Shown in pieces: positions 24,651 through 33,800 of a stretch of DNA of 64,000 nucleotides. Source of the stretch: an uncultured Prevotellaceae bacterium (GTDB lineage: Bacteria > Bacteroidota > Bacteroidia > Bacteroidales > UBA3663). Position numbers and translations under genes: made by a program. The stretch is taken from positions 1 through 64,000 of the forward strand of contig ONNR01000009.1 in assembly GCA_900319235.1 (NCBI GenBank). The letters are read 5' to 3'. The first letter of the stretch is position 1. Each line of letters begins with the position of its first letter. The notes below the pieces were generated by a model, which saw nothing but the letters and a program-made list of their open reading frames with translations, made no database searches and had not been told where the DNA came from.

Positions 24651-27600
24651 ATGGTTTTCTTTTTCAAGCAACCCTCGGCCACTATCCTGGCTGTCGATGT
24701 CGATCATCAGTTGAGTGCTGATGAATCGCAGCGTTTGTGCTGGCTTTTCAGCGATGCCGTTCTGCTCCCCGAGCAGCAACTTGCAGGCTGGTTCAACGGT
24801 CCACGTCGTGAAATGATCACTCCGTGGAGTACCAATGCCGTAGAGATTACACAGAACATGGGCCTCAAGGGCATTGCCCGTATTGAGGAGTATTTCCCGG
24901 TGAAGGGTCCCGATTCGGAGTACGATCCGATGCTGCGCCGCCTTTATGACGGCCTCGACCAGAACATTTTCACCATCAACAAGCAACCCGATCCCATTGT
25001 ATATATCGAGAACCTCGAGGAGTACAACAAGCAGGAGGGTCTGGCGCTGAGCGCTGAGGAGATCGCGTATCTCAACGATGTTGCCAAGCGCGTGGGCCGT
25101 CCGCTGACCGACTCGGAGGTGTTCGGCTTCAGCCAGGTCAATTCGGAGCACTGCCGTCATAAGATCTTCGGCGGCACGTTCATCATCGATGGCGAGGAGA
25201 AGGAGTCGAGCCTCTTCAACCTGATCAAGAAGACGTCGAAGGCACAGCCAGGCAAACTGGTCAGCGCCTACAAGGACAATGTCGCCTTCAACAAGGGACC
25301 CGTCATCGAGCAGTTTGCTCCCGCCGATCCCACCACCGCTTCGGAATATGAGGTGAAGGAATTCGAGAGCGTCATCTCGCTGAAGGCCGAGACCCATAAC
25401 TTCCCGACCACCGTGGAGCCTTTCAATGGTGCAGCCACAGGCACTGGCGGTGAGATCCGCGACCGTATGGGCGGTGGCAAGGCTTCGATGCCAATTGCCG
25501 GCACGGCAGTCTATATCACTTCCTATCCCCGCAACGACGAGAAGAAGACGTGGGAGAATGGTCTGGAGGCACGTCCCTGGCTCTATCAGACACCCGAGCA
25601 GGTGCTCATCAAGGCTTCGAACGGAGCATCGGACTTCGGCAACAAGTTCGGTCAGCCGCTCATCTGCGGTTCGCTCCTCACTTTCGAGCACCAGGATGTT
25701 AATCCGGGCGAGCAGCAGGAATATGGCTACGACAAGGTAATCATGCTGGCCGGTGGCGTAGGCTATGGCAAGATGCGCGATGCGCTGAAGGGCACACCCG
25801 AGGCTGGCGAGAAGGTCATCCTCATCGGTGGCGACAACTATCGCATCGGTATGGGTGGTGGCGCCGTTTCGTCGGTCAATACGGGCAAGTATGCTTCGGG
25901 CATCGAGCTCAACGCCGTGCAGCGTGCCAACCCCGAGATGCAGAAACGTGCCTACAACGTGGTGCGTGCCTTGGGCGAAAGTGACTACAACCCCATCGTT
26001 TCGATCCACGACCATGGCGCAGGCGGACACATCAACTGCCTGTCGGAACTCATTGACACCACGGGTGGCGTGATCTGGATGGATAAGCTGCCAGTGGGTG
26101 ACCCTACCTTGAGCGCCAAGGAGATTGCCGGCAACGAGTCGCAGGAACGTATGGGCTTCCTTGTGAAGAGCGAGTCGATCGACTTCTGCCGCAAGATTGC
26201 CGAGCGCGAACGTTCACCATTCTACGTGATCGGTGAGGCTACCAACGACATGCGCTTCACCTTCGTGCAGGCCGACGGCGTGAAGCCCATCGACCTGGCT
26301 TTGGCCGATATGTTCGGACATGCTCCGAAGACCATCATGCGCGACACGACCGTCGAGCATCACTATGCACCTGTCGAGACTGAGGTTGCGAATATCCAGA
26401 AGTATATCAATGACGTGCTTCGCCTCGAGTCGGTTGCCTGCAAGGACTGGTTGACCAACAAGGTGGACCGTTCGGTGACTGGCAAGGTGGCTCGCCAGCA
26501 GTGCCAGGGCGTGCTGCAGCTGCCGCTTTCCGACTGTGGCGTCGTAGCCCTCGACTATCGTGGCAAGGCAGGCATCGCCACCTCCATCGGACATGCGCCT
26601 GCCGTAGCCCTCGTCGATGCTCCTGCGGGCTCGGTGATGGCAGTTGCCGAAGCTCTCACCAACATCGTGTTTGCGCCTATCGAGGGTGGTATCTCGGGCG
26701 TTTCGCTTTCGGCCAACTGGATGTGGCCCTGCCGCAATGCAGGCGAGGATGCACGTCTCTACGCTGCTGTTCAGGCTTGTTCCGACTTCGCCATCGAACT
26801 GGGAGTCAACATCCCGACGGGCAAGGACTCGTTGTCGATGACGCAGCAGTACAACAAGCCCGATGGCACCAGCGAGAAGGTTATCAGCCCCGGCTGTGTG
26901 ATCATCAGCGGTGGCGGTGAGGTGACCGACGTGCGCAAGGTGGTGAGCCCTGTGGTGCAGCTCGATCGTTCGACCTCGCTCTATTATGTCGATTTCTCGT
27001 TCTGCGAGCATCGTCTCGGTGGTTCGGCTCTGGCACAGACGCTCAATCGTGTGGGCGACAGCGTGCCTACCGTCGAGAACTCCGAATATTTCGCCGATGC
27101 TTTCGATGCCGTGCAGAAGGCCATCAACGAGGGCCTCATCCTCGCAGGACACGACATCAGCGCAGGTGGCTTGATCACCACCCTGCTCGAAATGACATTC
27201 GCCAACACCGAAGGCGGTCTCCGCATCAACCTCACGGGTCTGGCCGAGGAGGATCTGGTGAAGATTCTCTTTGCCGAGAATCCTGGCGTGGTGCTGCAGG
27301 TGAAGGACGGCAAGTCGTTCGAGAAACTGATGGAGAAGGCAGGTGTAGCTGTCGCAAAGATCGGCTATCCTTGTGACGAACGCACAGTGAGCGTGCGCAA
27401 GGGTGAGTTTGTCGAGACTTTCGACATCGACGCACTGCGTGACGTCTGGTACGAGTCGTCGCACATCCTCGACCGCAAGCAGAGCGGCACACAGAAGGCC
27501 GACGAGCGTTTTGCCAACTACAAGCACCAGCCGCTCTATTACCTTTGGCCCAAGGGCTTCACCGGACGTCTGGCTCAGTATAACATCAGCGCCGACCGTC

Positions 27601-28418
27601 GTCAGAAGACTGGCATCAAGGCTGCCATCCTGCGTGAGAAGGGTGTCAACTCGGAGCGCGAGATGGCCTACTCGATGTACCTTGCCGGCTTCGACGTGAA
27701 GGATGTTCACCTCACCGACCTCATCACTGGTCGCGAGGATTTGACCGATGTGAACCTCATCGTCTTTTGCGGAGGCTTCTCCAACAGCGACGTACTGGGT
27801 TCGGCCAAAGGCTGGGCTGCAGGCTTCCTCTACAACGAGAAGGCACGTAAGGCGCTGCAGGACTTCTATGCACGTCCCGACACCTTGAGCCTCGGCATCT
27901 GCAACGGTTGCCAGCTGATGATCGAACTGGGTCTCGTAGGCTCGAACCTCGATGCCAAGAACCCTGACCTCGTGGCAGCTGCACAGAACCCCAACCGTGT
28001 ACATATGCTGCACAACGACAGCCACAAGTTCGAGTCGAACTTCATCAACGTGCGTATCCCAAGGAACAACAGCGTGATGATGGGCTCGCTGAGCGGTGCA
28101 CGCATCGGTATCTGGACAGCCCACGGCGAAGGCAAGTTCGGCCTGCCCGAAGGCAAGACAGTCGATGACTACAACGTAGTAGCCAAGTTCGGTTATAATG
28201 CCTATCCCGCCAACCCGAACGGTTCACCCGAAGGCCTTGCCGGCATCTGTTCGGCCGATGGTCGCCATCTCGCCATGATGCCGCATCCCGAGCGCGCCAT
28301 GTTCCCCTGGCAGTGCGGTTACTATCCACAGGACCACAAGCAGGATGAGGTGACTCCTTGGATCGAGATCTTCGTCAATGCCCGCAAGTGGGTGGAGGAG
28401 AAGACTCGGAAAGGTTAA
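24651..28418 (+). CDS. purL: Phosphoribosylformylglycinamidine synthase, fused large form
   Basis: Fourth step of de novo purine synthesis: FGAR plus glutamine and ATP give FGAM. The 1255-residue cytosolic protein joins all PurS-, PurL- and PurQ-like parts. The N-terminal domain has FNGPRREMITPWSTNAVEI. The synthase core has HNFPTTVEPFNGAATGTGGE at about 250 and SIHDHGAGGHINCLSEL near 450. The C-terminal glutaminase has SLGICNGCQLMIELG with the nucleophile Cys1084 and MMPHPERAMFPW with the catalytic His. Length fits the single-chain form (about 1250-1300). The C-terminal codons (TRKG, stop) already lie in the GGTTCGAA-type junction repeat that continues to the next gene 30 bp on, so that gene may be co-transcribed. 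Confidence 0.97.
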   Translation: MVFFFKQPSATILAVDVDHQLSADESQRLCWLFSDAVLLPEQQLAGWFNGPRREMITPWSTNAVEITQNMGLKGIARIEEYFPVKGPDSEYDPMLRRLYDGLDQNIFTINKQPDPIVYIENLEEYNKQEGLALSAEEIAYLNDVAKRVGRPLTDSEVFGFSQVNSEHCRHKIFGGTFIIDGEEKESSLFNLIKKTSKAQPGKLVSAYKDNVAFNKGPVIEQFAPADPTTASEYEVKEFESVISLKAETHNFPTTVEPFNGAATGTGGEIRDRMGGGKASMPIAGTAVYITSYPRNDEKKTWENGLEARPWLYQTPEQVLIKASNGASDFGNKFGQPLICGSLLTFEHQDVNPGEQQEYGYDKVIMLAGGVGYGKMRDALKGTPEAGEKVILIGGDNYRIGMGGGAVSSVNTGKYASGIELNAVQRANPEMQKRAYNVVRALGESDYNPIVSIHDHGAGGHINCLSELIDTTGGVIWMDKLPVGDPTLSAKEIAGNESQERMGFLVKSESIDFCRKIAERERSPFYVIGEATNDMRFTFVQADGVKPIDLALADMFGHAPKTIMRDTTVEHHYAPVETEVANIQKYINDVLRLESVACKDWLTNKVDRSVTGKVARQQCQGVLQLPLSDCGVVALDYRGKAGIATSIGHAPAVALVDAPAGSVMAVAEALTNIVFAPIEGGISGVSLSANWMWPCRNAGEDARLYAAVQACSDFAIELGVNIPTGKDSLSMTQQYNKPDGTSEKVISPGCVIISGGGEVTDVRKVVSPVVQLDRSTSLYYVDFSFCEHRLGGSALAQTLNRVGDSVPTVENSEYFADAFDAVQKAINEGLILAGHDISAGGLITTLLEMTFANTEGGLRINLTGLAEEDLVKILFAENPGVVLQVKDGKSFEKLMEKAGVAVAKIGYPCDERTVSVRKGEFVETFDIDALRDVWYESSHILDRKQSGTQKADERFANYKHQPLYYLWPKGFTGRLAQYNISADRRQKTGIKAAILREKGVNSEREMAYSMYLAGFDVKDVHLTDLITGREDLTDVNLIVFCGGFSNSDVLGSAKGWAAGFLYNEKARKALQDFYARPDTLSLGICNGCQLMIELGLVGSNLDAKNPDLVAAAQNPNRVHMLHNDSHKFESNFINVRIPRNNSVMMGSLSGARIGIWTAHGEGKFGLPEGKTVDDYNVVAKFGYNAYPANPNGSPEGLAGICSADGRHLAMMPHPERAMFPWQCGYYPQDHKQDEVTPWIEIFVNARKWVEEKTRKG

Positions 28419-28472
28419 GAAGGGTTCGAAATGTTCTGAAAGGTTCGAATGGTTCTGAAAGGTAAAATAGCA
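28405..28472. repeat. GGTTC(G/T)GAA junction repeat spanning purL stop and LRR start
   Basis: Degenerate repeats of AAGGGTTCGAA, ATGTTCTGAAAGG, TTCGAATGG and TTCTGAAAGG run from the last purL codons across its stop into the first four codons of the next gene. The start ATG itself is a one-letter variant of the word (CGAATGGTTCTGAA). The same word family recurs at 35050-35118, 36288-36350 and 37650-37735. Confidence 0.75.
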
Positions 28473-29459
28473 ATCATTGTGGCAGGTATCGCGTTGATGC
28501 CTGCCGCGATGTGTTTTGCCGAAGTGCCGACCGACGTGAGCGGGAAGCATTACCGCCTGGACGAACAACGACAGACTGCCGAACTGACCTACCTGTCGTA
28601 CGACTCGTTGAACGTCGATGCCTATCGTGGCGTGCTTGATGTGCCTGCCGAAGTGCAGGTCGATGGAGCGCAGTATCGGGTGACGGGCGTTACTCCGTTT
28701 GCGTGCGTCTATTGTGAAGGCCTCACATCGGTATCTTTGCCCGAAGGGATGACGCGCATAGGCTTTGGTGCATTCTCCGATTGCCCGAACCTGGCTGCGG
28801 TCAGCCTGCCTACGTCGTTGACCACCTTGGGCGACTGGGCATTCTATCGCGATGGCGCCTTGCAGCAGGCCACAGTGCCCGAAGCCGTAAGGCGTGTGGG
28901 GGCTGCGACGTTCGCCTTCTGCACAAGTCTTGCCAAGGTCGAGATCCCGCGTGGAGTGAAGAGCATTGCCCAGCACGCCTTCTACTATTGCCCGGCGTTG
29001 AATGAGGTGCTGATTCCCGGCTCGGTCGATCAGATAGGCGAATACACCTTTGCCTATTGCACGGGTCTGACCAAGGTCCAGATGGAAGGATTTCCGATTG
29101 CCATCACCGAGGATGTCTTCGAAGGCGTCGATGTGTCGGCTTGCACGCTTGTTGTCCCCACCGACCAGGTGGAGGCTTACAAGGAAGCCGAAGTCTGGAG
29201 AAACTTCAACATTGTGGATGGCGGCTATGAAGATCTGCACGAGGTATTCGACGATGAGTTGCTGTCGTCGTTCGAGATGAAGATTGTGGGCACGGTGCTC
29301 TATCTCAACGTCATCGGCGACGCTCCAGTCCTGGTTTATAACCTTCAGGGCCAGCGCATCGCCGTCGCAGCCTCGCACAGTGGCGAGCACCGCATCCCGT
29401 TGTCACACGGGCAATATATTATTAAATGTGGTAGAGAGTCACGAAAGATTTCTTTGTGA
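28449..29459 (+). CDS. Secreted BspA-type leucine-rich-repeat protein
   Basis: The 336-residue protein has a signal peptide (about 1-24, cut after MCFA). It then carries BspA/LRR_5 units at about 75-245, each with the pattern (I/V)x-x-x-A-F-x-x-C-x-x-L-x-x-(V/I): FACVYCEGLTSVSLPEGM, IGFGAFSDCPNLAAVSLP, GDWAFYRDGALQQATVP and QHAFYYCPALNEVLIPGSV. The tail (VYNLQGQRIAVA, then GQYIIKCGRESRKISL) again looks like a short sorting tail. Such proteins bind host or plant proteins and other cells. The start ATG lies inside the junction repeat, so the exact start is less sure, but the signal peptide begins only a few codons in. The gene converges on the Fur gene, with the structured element in between. 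Confidence 0.8.
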   Translation: MVLKGKIAIIVAGIALMPAAMCFAEVPTDVSGKHYRLDEQRQTAELTYLSYDSLNVDAYRGVLDVPAEVQVDGAQYRVTGVTPFACVYCEGLTSVSLPEGMTRIGFGAFSDCPNLAAVSLPTSLTTLGDWAFYRDGALQQATVPEAVRRVGAATFAFCTSLAKVEIPRGVKSIAQHAFYYCPALNEVLIPGSVDQIGEYTFAYCTGLTKVQMEGFPIAITEDVFEGVDVSACTLVVPTDQVEAYKEAEVWRNFNIVDGGYEDLHEVFDDELLSSFEMKIVGTVLYLNVIGDAPVLVYNLQGQRIAVAASHSGEHRIPLSHGQYIIKCGRESRKISL

Positions 29460-29482
29460 AGCTACCATTTGGGATATAAAGG

Positions 29483-29727
29483 AAGGTGAAAATGGCAGAC
29501 AACCTCGGCCTCAATGGCCTGGTTGTTTCTGCCGGAAAATGAGCAGGTCCAATACCTGCAAAAAATTGCGCAAATGCGCAAAAAATACCTCCGGCCCCTG
29601 ATATTTAATGATACGGTCTAGGCGTATTTTCTGCACGAAGTGCAATTTTCTGCTGCCATTGAGGCAGCACATTTTCCGGCAGTAGAGACAGGGCATTGAG
29701 CCCGCCGTCTCCTGCCATTTTCACCTT
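29483..29727. repeat. Bidirectional structured element: two inverted copies of a three-hairpin unit
   Basis: The outer arms are a perfect 16-bp inverted repeat (AAGGTGAAAATGGCAG at 29483-29498 and its complement at 29712-29727). A second perfect 13-bp pair lies inside (CTGCCGGAAAATG at 29529-29541, complement at 29670-29682). Each half, read inward from either end, holds three hairpins. The left first hairpin has stems ACAACC/GGTTGT and GGCC/GGCC; in the right copy they are GAGAC/GTCTC and GGGC/GCCC. Both have loop TCAAT. The second is GCAGGT-ccaat-ACCTGC on the left and TGCTGCC-tcaat-GGCAGCA on the right. The third is TTGCGCA-aa-TGCGCAA and TGCAC-ttc-GTGCA. Stem sequences differ but pairing is kept, while the linkers (GGAAAATG, AAAATTGC, AAAATAC) are conserved. 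It fills the space between two convergent genes, so both 3' ends would carry the same RNA structure. Confidence 0.85.
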
Positions 29728-29739
29728 CTTGTCCTTCTT

Positions 29740-30249
29740 TTATATAGAATCCCTAACCTTATGGTAATGCGTACACTTTGGGCACACCCCGTGAATGATA
29801 TATTGGATAGACTCCACTTGGAATCCCTCAGGTATATGTACCTCGGGGATTCTTTCGTTTTTGAGGCAGTAGGTCTTGCCGCAGACCGAGCAGGTGAGGT
29901 GGACGTGCTGGCAAAGTTCGTGATGATGATGCGGACATGAACCATCGGGACAGACGTGGTGACACTCAGCAGCGTGACCCTCGTCGTCGCAATGTTCGTG
30001 TTCGAGGCAGATGCAGTATTTCTTTTCGCCCGAACCATCGTCGAGGGTATGCAGCAGGTCGTGATCGACGAAAAGGGTGAGGGCACGGAAGATCGTGCTC
30101 CTATCGACGGTAGGCAGTAGTCCTTCGAGGTCAGCCATGGGGAAGGCGTAGTCGAAGTCACGGAGCGTCTTCCAGATCATGATGCGCACAGCAGTGGGGC
30201 GCACGTCGTGGTTCTGCAGGTGTTGGGCAATTTCGTCGTTCATATACAT
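29740..30249 (-). CDS. Fur-family metal-responsive regulator with Cys/His-rich insert
   Basis: The 169-residue DNA-binding protein has a winged-helix domain at about 1-80 (VRPTAVRIMIWKTLRDFDYA, VDRSTIFRALTLFVDHDLLH) and a dimerisation/metal domain with two CxxC pairs (CSVCGKTYC near 130 and CPKC near 158). Between them is a stretch unusually rich in metal ligands: CLEHEHCDDEG, AECHHVCPDGSC, PHHHHELCQHVH. That insert makes it longer than the usual 135-150 residues. Fur proteins repress uptake genes when the metal is bound; Zn (Zur-like) or Fe is possible. Promoter-proximal palindrome TTTCGCA-aa-TGCGAAA lies 18 bp before the start and may be its own operator. An in-frame ATG at 30243 is an alternative start. 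Confidence 0.88.
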   Translation of the reverse strand: MYMNDEIAQHLQNHDVRPTAVRIMIWKTLRDFDYAFPMADLEGLLPTVDRSTIFRALTLFVDHDLLHTLDDGSGEKKYCICLEHEHCDDEGHAAECHHVCPDGSCPHHHHELCQHVHLTCSVCGKTYCLKNERIPEVHIPEGFQVESIQYIIHGVCPKCTHYHKVRDSI

Positions 30250-30267
30250 TATTATTATATATTCAAG

Positions 30268-30283
30268 TTTCGCAAATGCGAAA
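30268..30283. promoter_or_regulatory. Palindrome upstream of the Fur gene, possible operator
   Basis: TTTCGCA and TGCGAAA are perfect arms around AA. The position, just upstream of the Fur-family start, suits an autoregulatory site. It does not match the classical Fur box and is shorter than usual, so this is only a candidate. Confidence 0.4.
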
Positions 30284-30287
30284 GCTT

Positions 30288-30450
30288 ATGATTCTAAGGG
30301 ATTCTAAGGGATTTTAAAGGATAATAAGGGACGATTGTTTCCTGGGTCCCGTTTTCTACTGGCGCTTCTCTCGGACGTGACCGAACGGGAACAAGGTAAT
30401 GTCCCTAAATATCCCTTAATATCCCCAAATATCCCTTAGAATCCCTAAAA
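30288..30450. repeat. GGGATTCTAA junction repeat with inverted second half
   Basis: The plus strand reads GATTCTAAGG twice, GATTTTAAAGG and ATAATAAGGGAC. About 60 bp later comes the complement series GTCCCTAAATATCCC, TTAATATCCCCAAATATCCC, TTAGAATCCC. The outer words face each other and the inner ends GGGAC/GTCCC match. The second half runs to the stop codon of the 127-residue protein gene. Layout parallels 6639-6770 with a different word. Confidence 0.6.
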
Positions 30451-30834
30451 TCAGCCCCGCTTCTTCAGCATGTTGATGACAATCCAGGGGGCGTGATGCC
30501 AGGAGCGATCTTGCTCGGTGGTGAGCAGGAAGCGACGCATCGTGTCGAGGTCTTCTGGCTGGTTCGACAGGTCTATGATGATGGTATCTTCGTAGGTCTG
30601 CTGGCGCGTTAGCACAGGATGCTGACCTTTGCGGGTCAGCAGCATGATGTTGGTTTTGTAGCGTCCCTTGTTGATGCCCGTTGCATTGACAGTATGCACC
30701 TGCATCTCGTCGAAATGTTCGAGACGTGCAGCGATGTTGTTTTGATGATGGGGCAGCATCAACTGATGGCTTTCGGCAAGTACCTGATGTGCCAGGTCGA
30801 GGAGCGTCTGCTCGTGGGAGGAGAGGGGAGTCAT
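30451..30834 (-). CDS. Conserved-looking protein of unknown function
   Basis: I do not recognise this 127-residue protein. It has no signal peptide or membrane segment, so it should be cytosolic. The sequence is hydrophilic with predicted helix at the start (SHEQTLLDLAHQVLAESHQL) and alternating strands later (KTNIMLLTRKGQHPVL, TIIIDLSNQ). It ends WIVINMLKKRG. Codon use matches the neighbours. A repeat touches the ATG upstream and another the stop downstream, so both gene ends are bounded by junction repeats. It lies between the PUL regulator and the Fur gene, all on the minus strand; whether it is linked to either is unclear. Confidence 0.6.
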   Translation of the reverse strand: MTPLSSHEQTLLDLAHQVLAESHQLMLPHHQNNIAARLEHFDEMQVHTVNATGINKGRYKTNIMLLTRKGQHPVLTRQQTYEDTIIIDLSNQPEDLDTMRRFLLTTEQDRSWHHAPWIVINMLKKRG

Positions 30835-30837
30835 GGC

Positions 30838-30872
30838 AATTAACAGTTAACAATTAAAAATTAACAATTAAG
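30838..30872. repeat. TTAACAATT junction repeat
   Basis: AATTAACAGTTAACAATTAA and AAATTAACAATTAAGGG lie between the 127-residue protein start and the 3' end of the PUL regulator gene, overlapping that gene's stop region. Confidence 0.7.
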
Positions 30873-33800
30873 GGTTTTGCTCCGCTGCGAAGTCGGTGGG
30901 CTTGATGCCGAACTGCTTCTGGAAGCATTTCGAGAAGTAGGAAGGGCTATTGAAGCCGACCATGTAGCAGACTTCGCTGACGCGATATTGTCCTTGTTTG
31001 AGCAGACGAGCCGCATGCTTCAGGCGAATCATCTGTATCATCTCGTTGGGTGAGGCGTTGGCCAAAGTCTTAATTTTGGCAAAGAATCCCGAACGACTGA
31101 TGCCGAGTTGCTGAGCCAGGAAATCCACATTCAGTTCGCTGTTTGAGAAGTTGTCCTCGATGAGTTTCTCGAGTCGGCTCAAGAAGTCGCTGTCGAGCGG
31201 GGTGCTGGCTATCTCGGTGATGGGAGTGAGCGGTTGCTGGCTGAACTTCTGGATGAGCATGGAGCGCAAGGAGAGGAGGTTGTCGATGCAGGCCTGCAGG
31301 TAATCGAGGGAGAAGGGCTTCTCGATGTAGGCATCGGCGCCACAGTTCATACCTTTGACCTTCGAGGCATCGTCGGTTTTGGCGGTCAGCATTATGAAGG
31401 GAATGTGGCTGGTGAGTTGATTGGCACGCACGGAGCGGCAGAGTTGTTCGCCGTCCATCACGGGCATCATCCAGTCGCTGACGATGAGGCTGACAGGATT
31501 GTGTTCCAGTATTTTCAAAGCCTGCTTTCCGTCGGTTGCTGTAAGCAGTTTGTATTGGCTCTTGAGACTTTCGCTCAAAAAGTTCAGCATCTCTTCGTTG
31601 TCATCGACGAGGAGCATGGAGAGAGGCTGGGAGGTCACGAGAGGGTTAAGAGGGGATTGCGATGGCAATGCAACAGATGGAACGGGGTCAATTGGGGGTG
31701 AGAGGGGAGAAGTCGTGGTCTCTGATGCAGTCAGATCACTGGGCAAGGTGACGAGGAAGGTGGTGCCTTCACCAACCTTCGATTGAACTTCCACACGTCC
31801 TTGGTGAGCCTCTACGACACGCTTGACGATGGTGAGGCCGATGCCTGTGCCTGGTTTGTTCTCGTTGGCCTGGTAGAAGGGACGGAAGATCTTCTTCTGG
31901 TCTTCTTCCGAAATGCCGGGACCGTTATCGCTGACAGCGATGGTCCACGTCGCATCGTTGGGCTGTACAGTGCAGGACAATCGGACATAATCCTTGGTGT
32001 ATTTGAGCGCATTGCTTAACAGATTGCTGACGAGTTTTGTGATGGCTTCGCTATTGAGGCAGGGGGCAAAGTCGTTGTCGGGCAATTGGGCCTCCAAGTG
32101 GATGCCTCGTTCCTCCATACTGGTTTTGAAACGCTCGACGATGGCTTGCAGCAAGGGTGTCACGCGACAGGGCTGCATGGTGTAGTCGGTGGTTCGGCTC
32201 TCCATCTTTCGGAAGTCGAGCAGTTGGTTGACAAGTTCGAGCAGACGTTTGCTGTTGCGGTCGATGACCGACAGGTCGCTACGTAGGTTGCTGGGCAGTG
32301 CAGCCGACTGTTTGCGTATCTTTTCGAGCGGAGCGATGATGAGCGACACGGGAGTGCGAATCTCGTGTGCAATGGTGGTGAAGAACTGAATGCGTGCTTC
32401 GTTGATCTTCTGCGCGTTCTGGTGACGCAGTTGTTGGATTTCCTGCAGGTGTTGCCAGTTGTTGCGGCGTAGGGTTAACCAAATGCCTAGGGCGATAAGA
32501 GAGAAGAATAGCAACACATAGAGGGTACGCGACCAGTGGTTCCAATAGAAAGGCGGATGGACGACGAAAGCGAGGCGTGCTTCGTCGGTGCTCCACACGT
32601 TGTCGTTGTTCGAAGCCTTGACATGGAGCGTGTATTTGCCCGCAGGAAGATTGGTGTAGGTGACGCGGTGCTGATTGCCAAGGTTCACCCATTGCTCTTT
32701 ACGGTCAAAGCCTTCAAGCCATATCGCGAATTGGTTTTTCTCGGGCATGGCATAACTGAGGGCAGCAAAACTGATGCCGATGATGTTGTTGCGATACGAC
32801 AGGTCGAGTTGCGGAATGGTATTGAGATTCTGAGGCAAAAGTTTCGAACCCACGGCAACCTTGGTTTGCGGACCAAGGTCGAGACCTGTGAAGATGACTT
32901 TCGGGGCGATGCTGTTGTGCTTGACCTGCGAAGGATAGAACGCCTGCATACCTTGCGTCGTGCCCAGATAGATGCGTCCGTCGGAGGCGCGAAGAATGGC
33001 GTCGGGCAGGTAGGACGTAGTGCTTAATCCATCGCCGCGCGAGAACGTCTGAATCCTGCCATCCTGCCCTGGCTGGTAGAGCGACAGGCCGCCCGAAGAG
33101 GCAATCCAAAGCGTAGGTCCATCGGCCACAATGGACTGAATGTCCTCGAAGCCTTCCGGTAGTTTCACTTGTTCAAAAACCTCACGTTTGCGGTCGAAAG
33201 CAAGCAGACCGTTGAGCGAACCTGCCCAGAGGTTGCCCTCGCTGTCGATGCAGATTGAATGGACCACATCCTTGACGTTGTAGCCCGTCGTGTCGCGATA
33301 TTGCTTCCATTCGCTTTCGCTACCTGCCTTCATCCGCCAGATGCCGTTGCCTTCGGTGCAAATCCAGAGGTTGCCGTCGAGGTCCTGGCAACAGCCGATG
33401 GGTGTGCTGCCAAAGTCCTTGACGCTGACGAATCGGTCGGTCTTGGGGTTATATCGGCAGAGCCCCGTGAACGTGCCTGCCCAAAGGGTGCCTTGTCGAT
33501 CGACGAAAAGCAGATAGCTGCTTGTGCCAAGTGAATTGTCGTAAATGTCGAGCAGTTCGCGATAATGACGTATGGCTCCTGTGCGCAGGTTCATCACGTC
33601 GATGCCCTGGGTGTAGGTGCCAATCCATAGTTCGTCACCGAGCGTGCAGAGCGCATGGACGTTGCGCGGCGAAGTGCCCTCCTTCTCGAAGTGGGTGAAC
33701 GACTGGTCGCGTCTTGGGTCGAAACATGAGAGTCCGCCGTCGTCACTGCCTATCCAGATGCGTCCCTCGCGATCTTCGCAGAAACGGCTGATGACCTGGC

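Noticed and set aside
29483..29727. MITE or insertion-sequence remnant
   Set aside because: There are terminal inverted repeats, but I see no clear target-site duplication and no transposase fragment; the covarying inner hairpins are better explained as functional structure. Not fully excluded.
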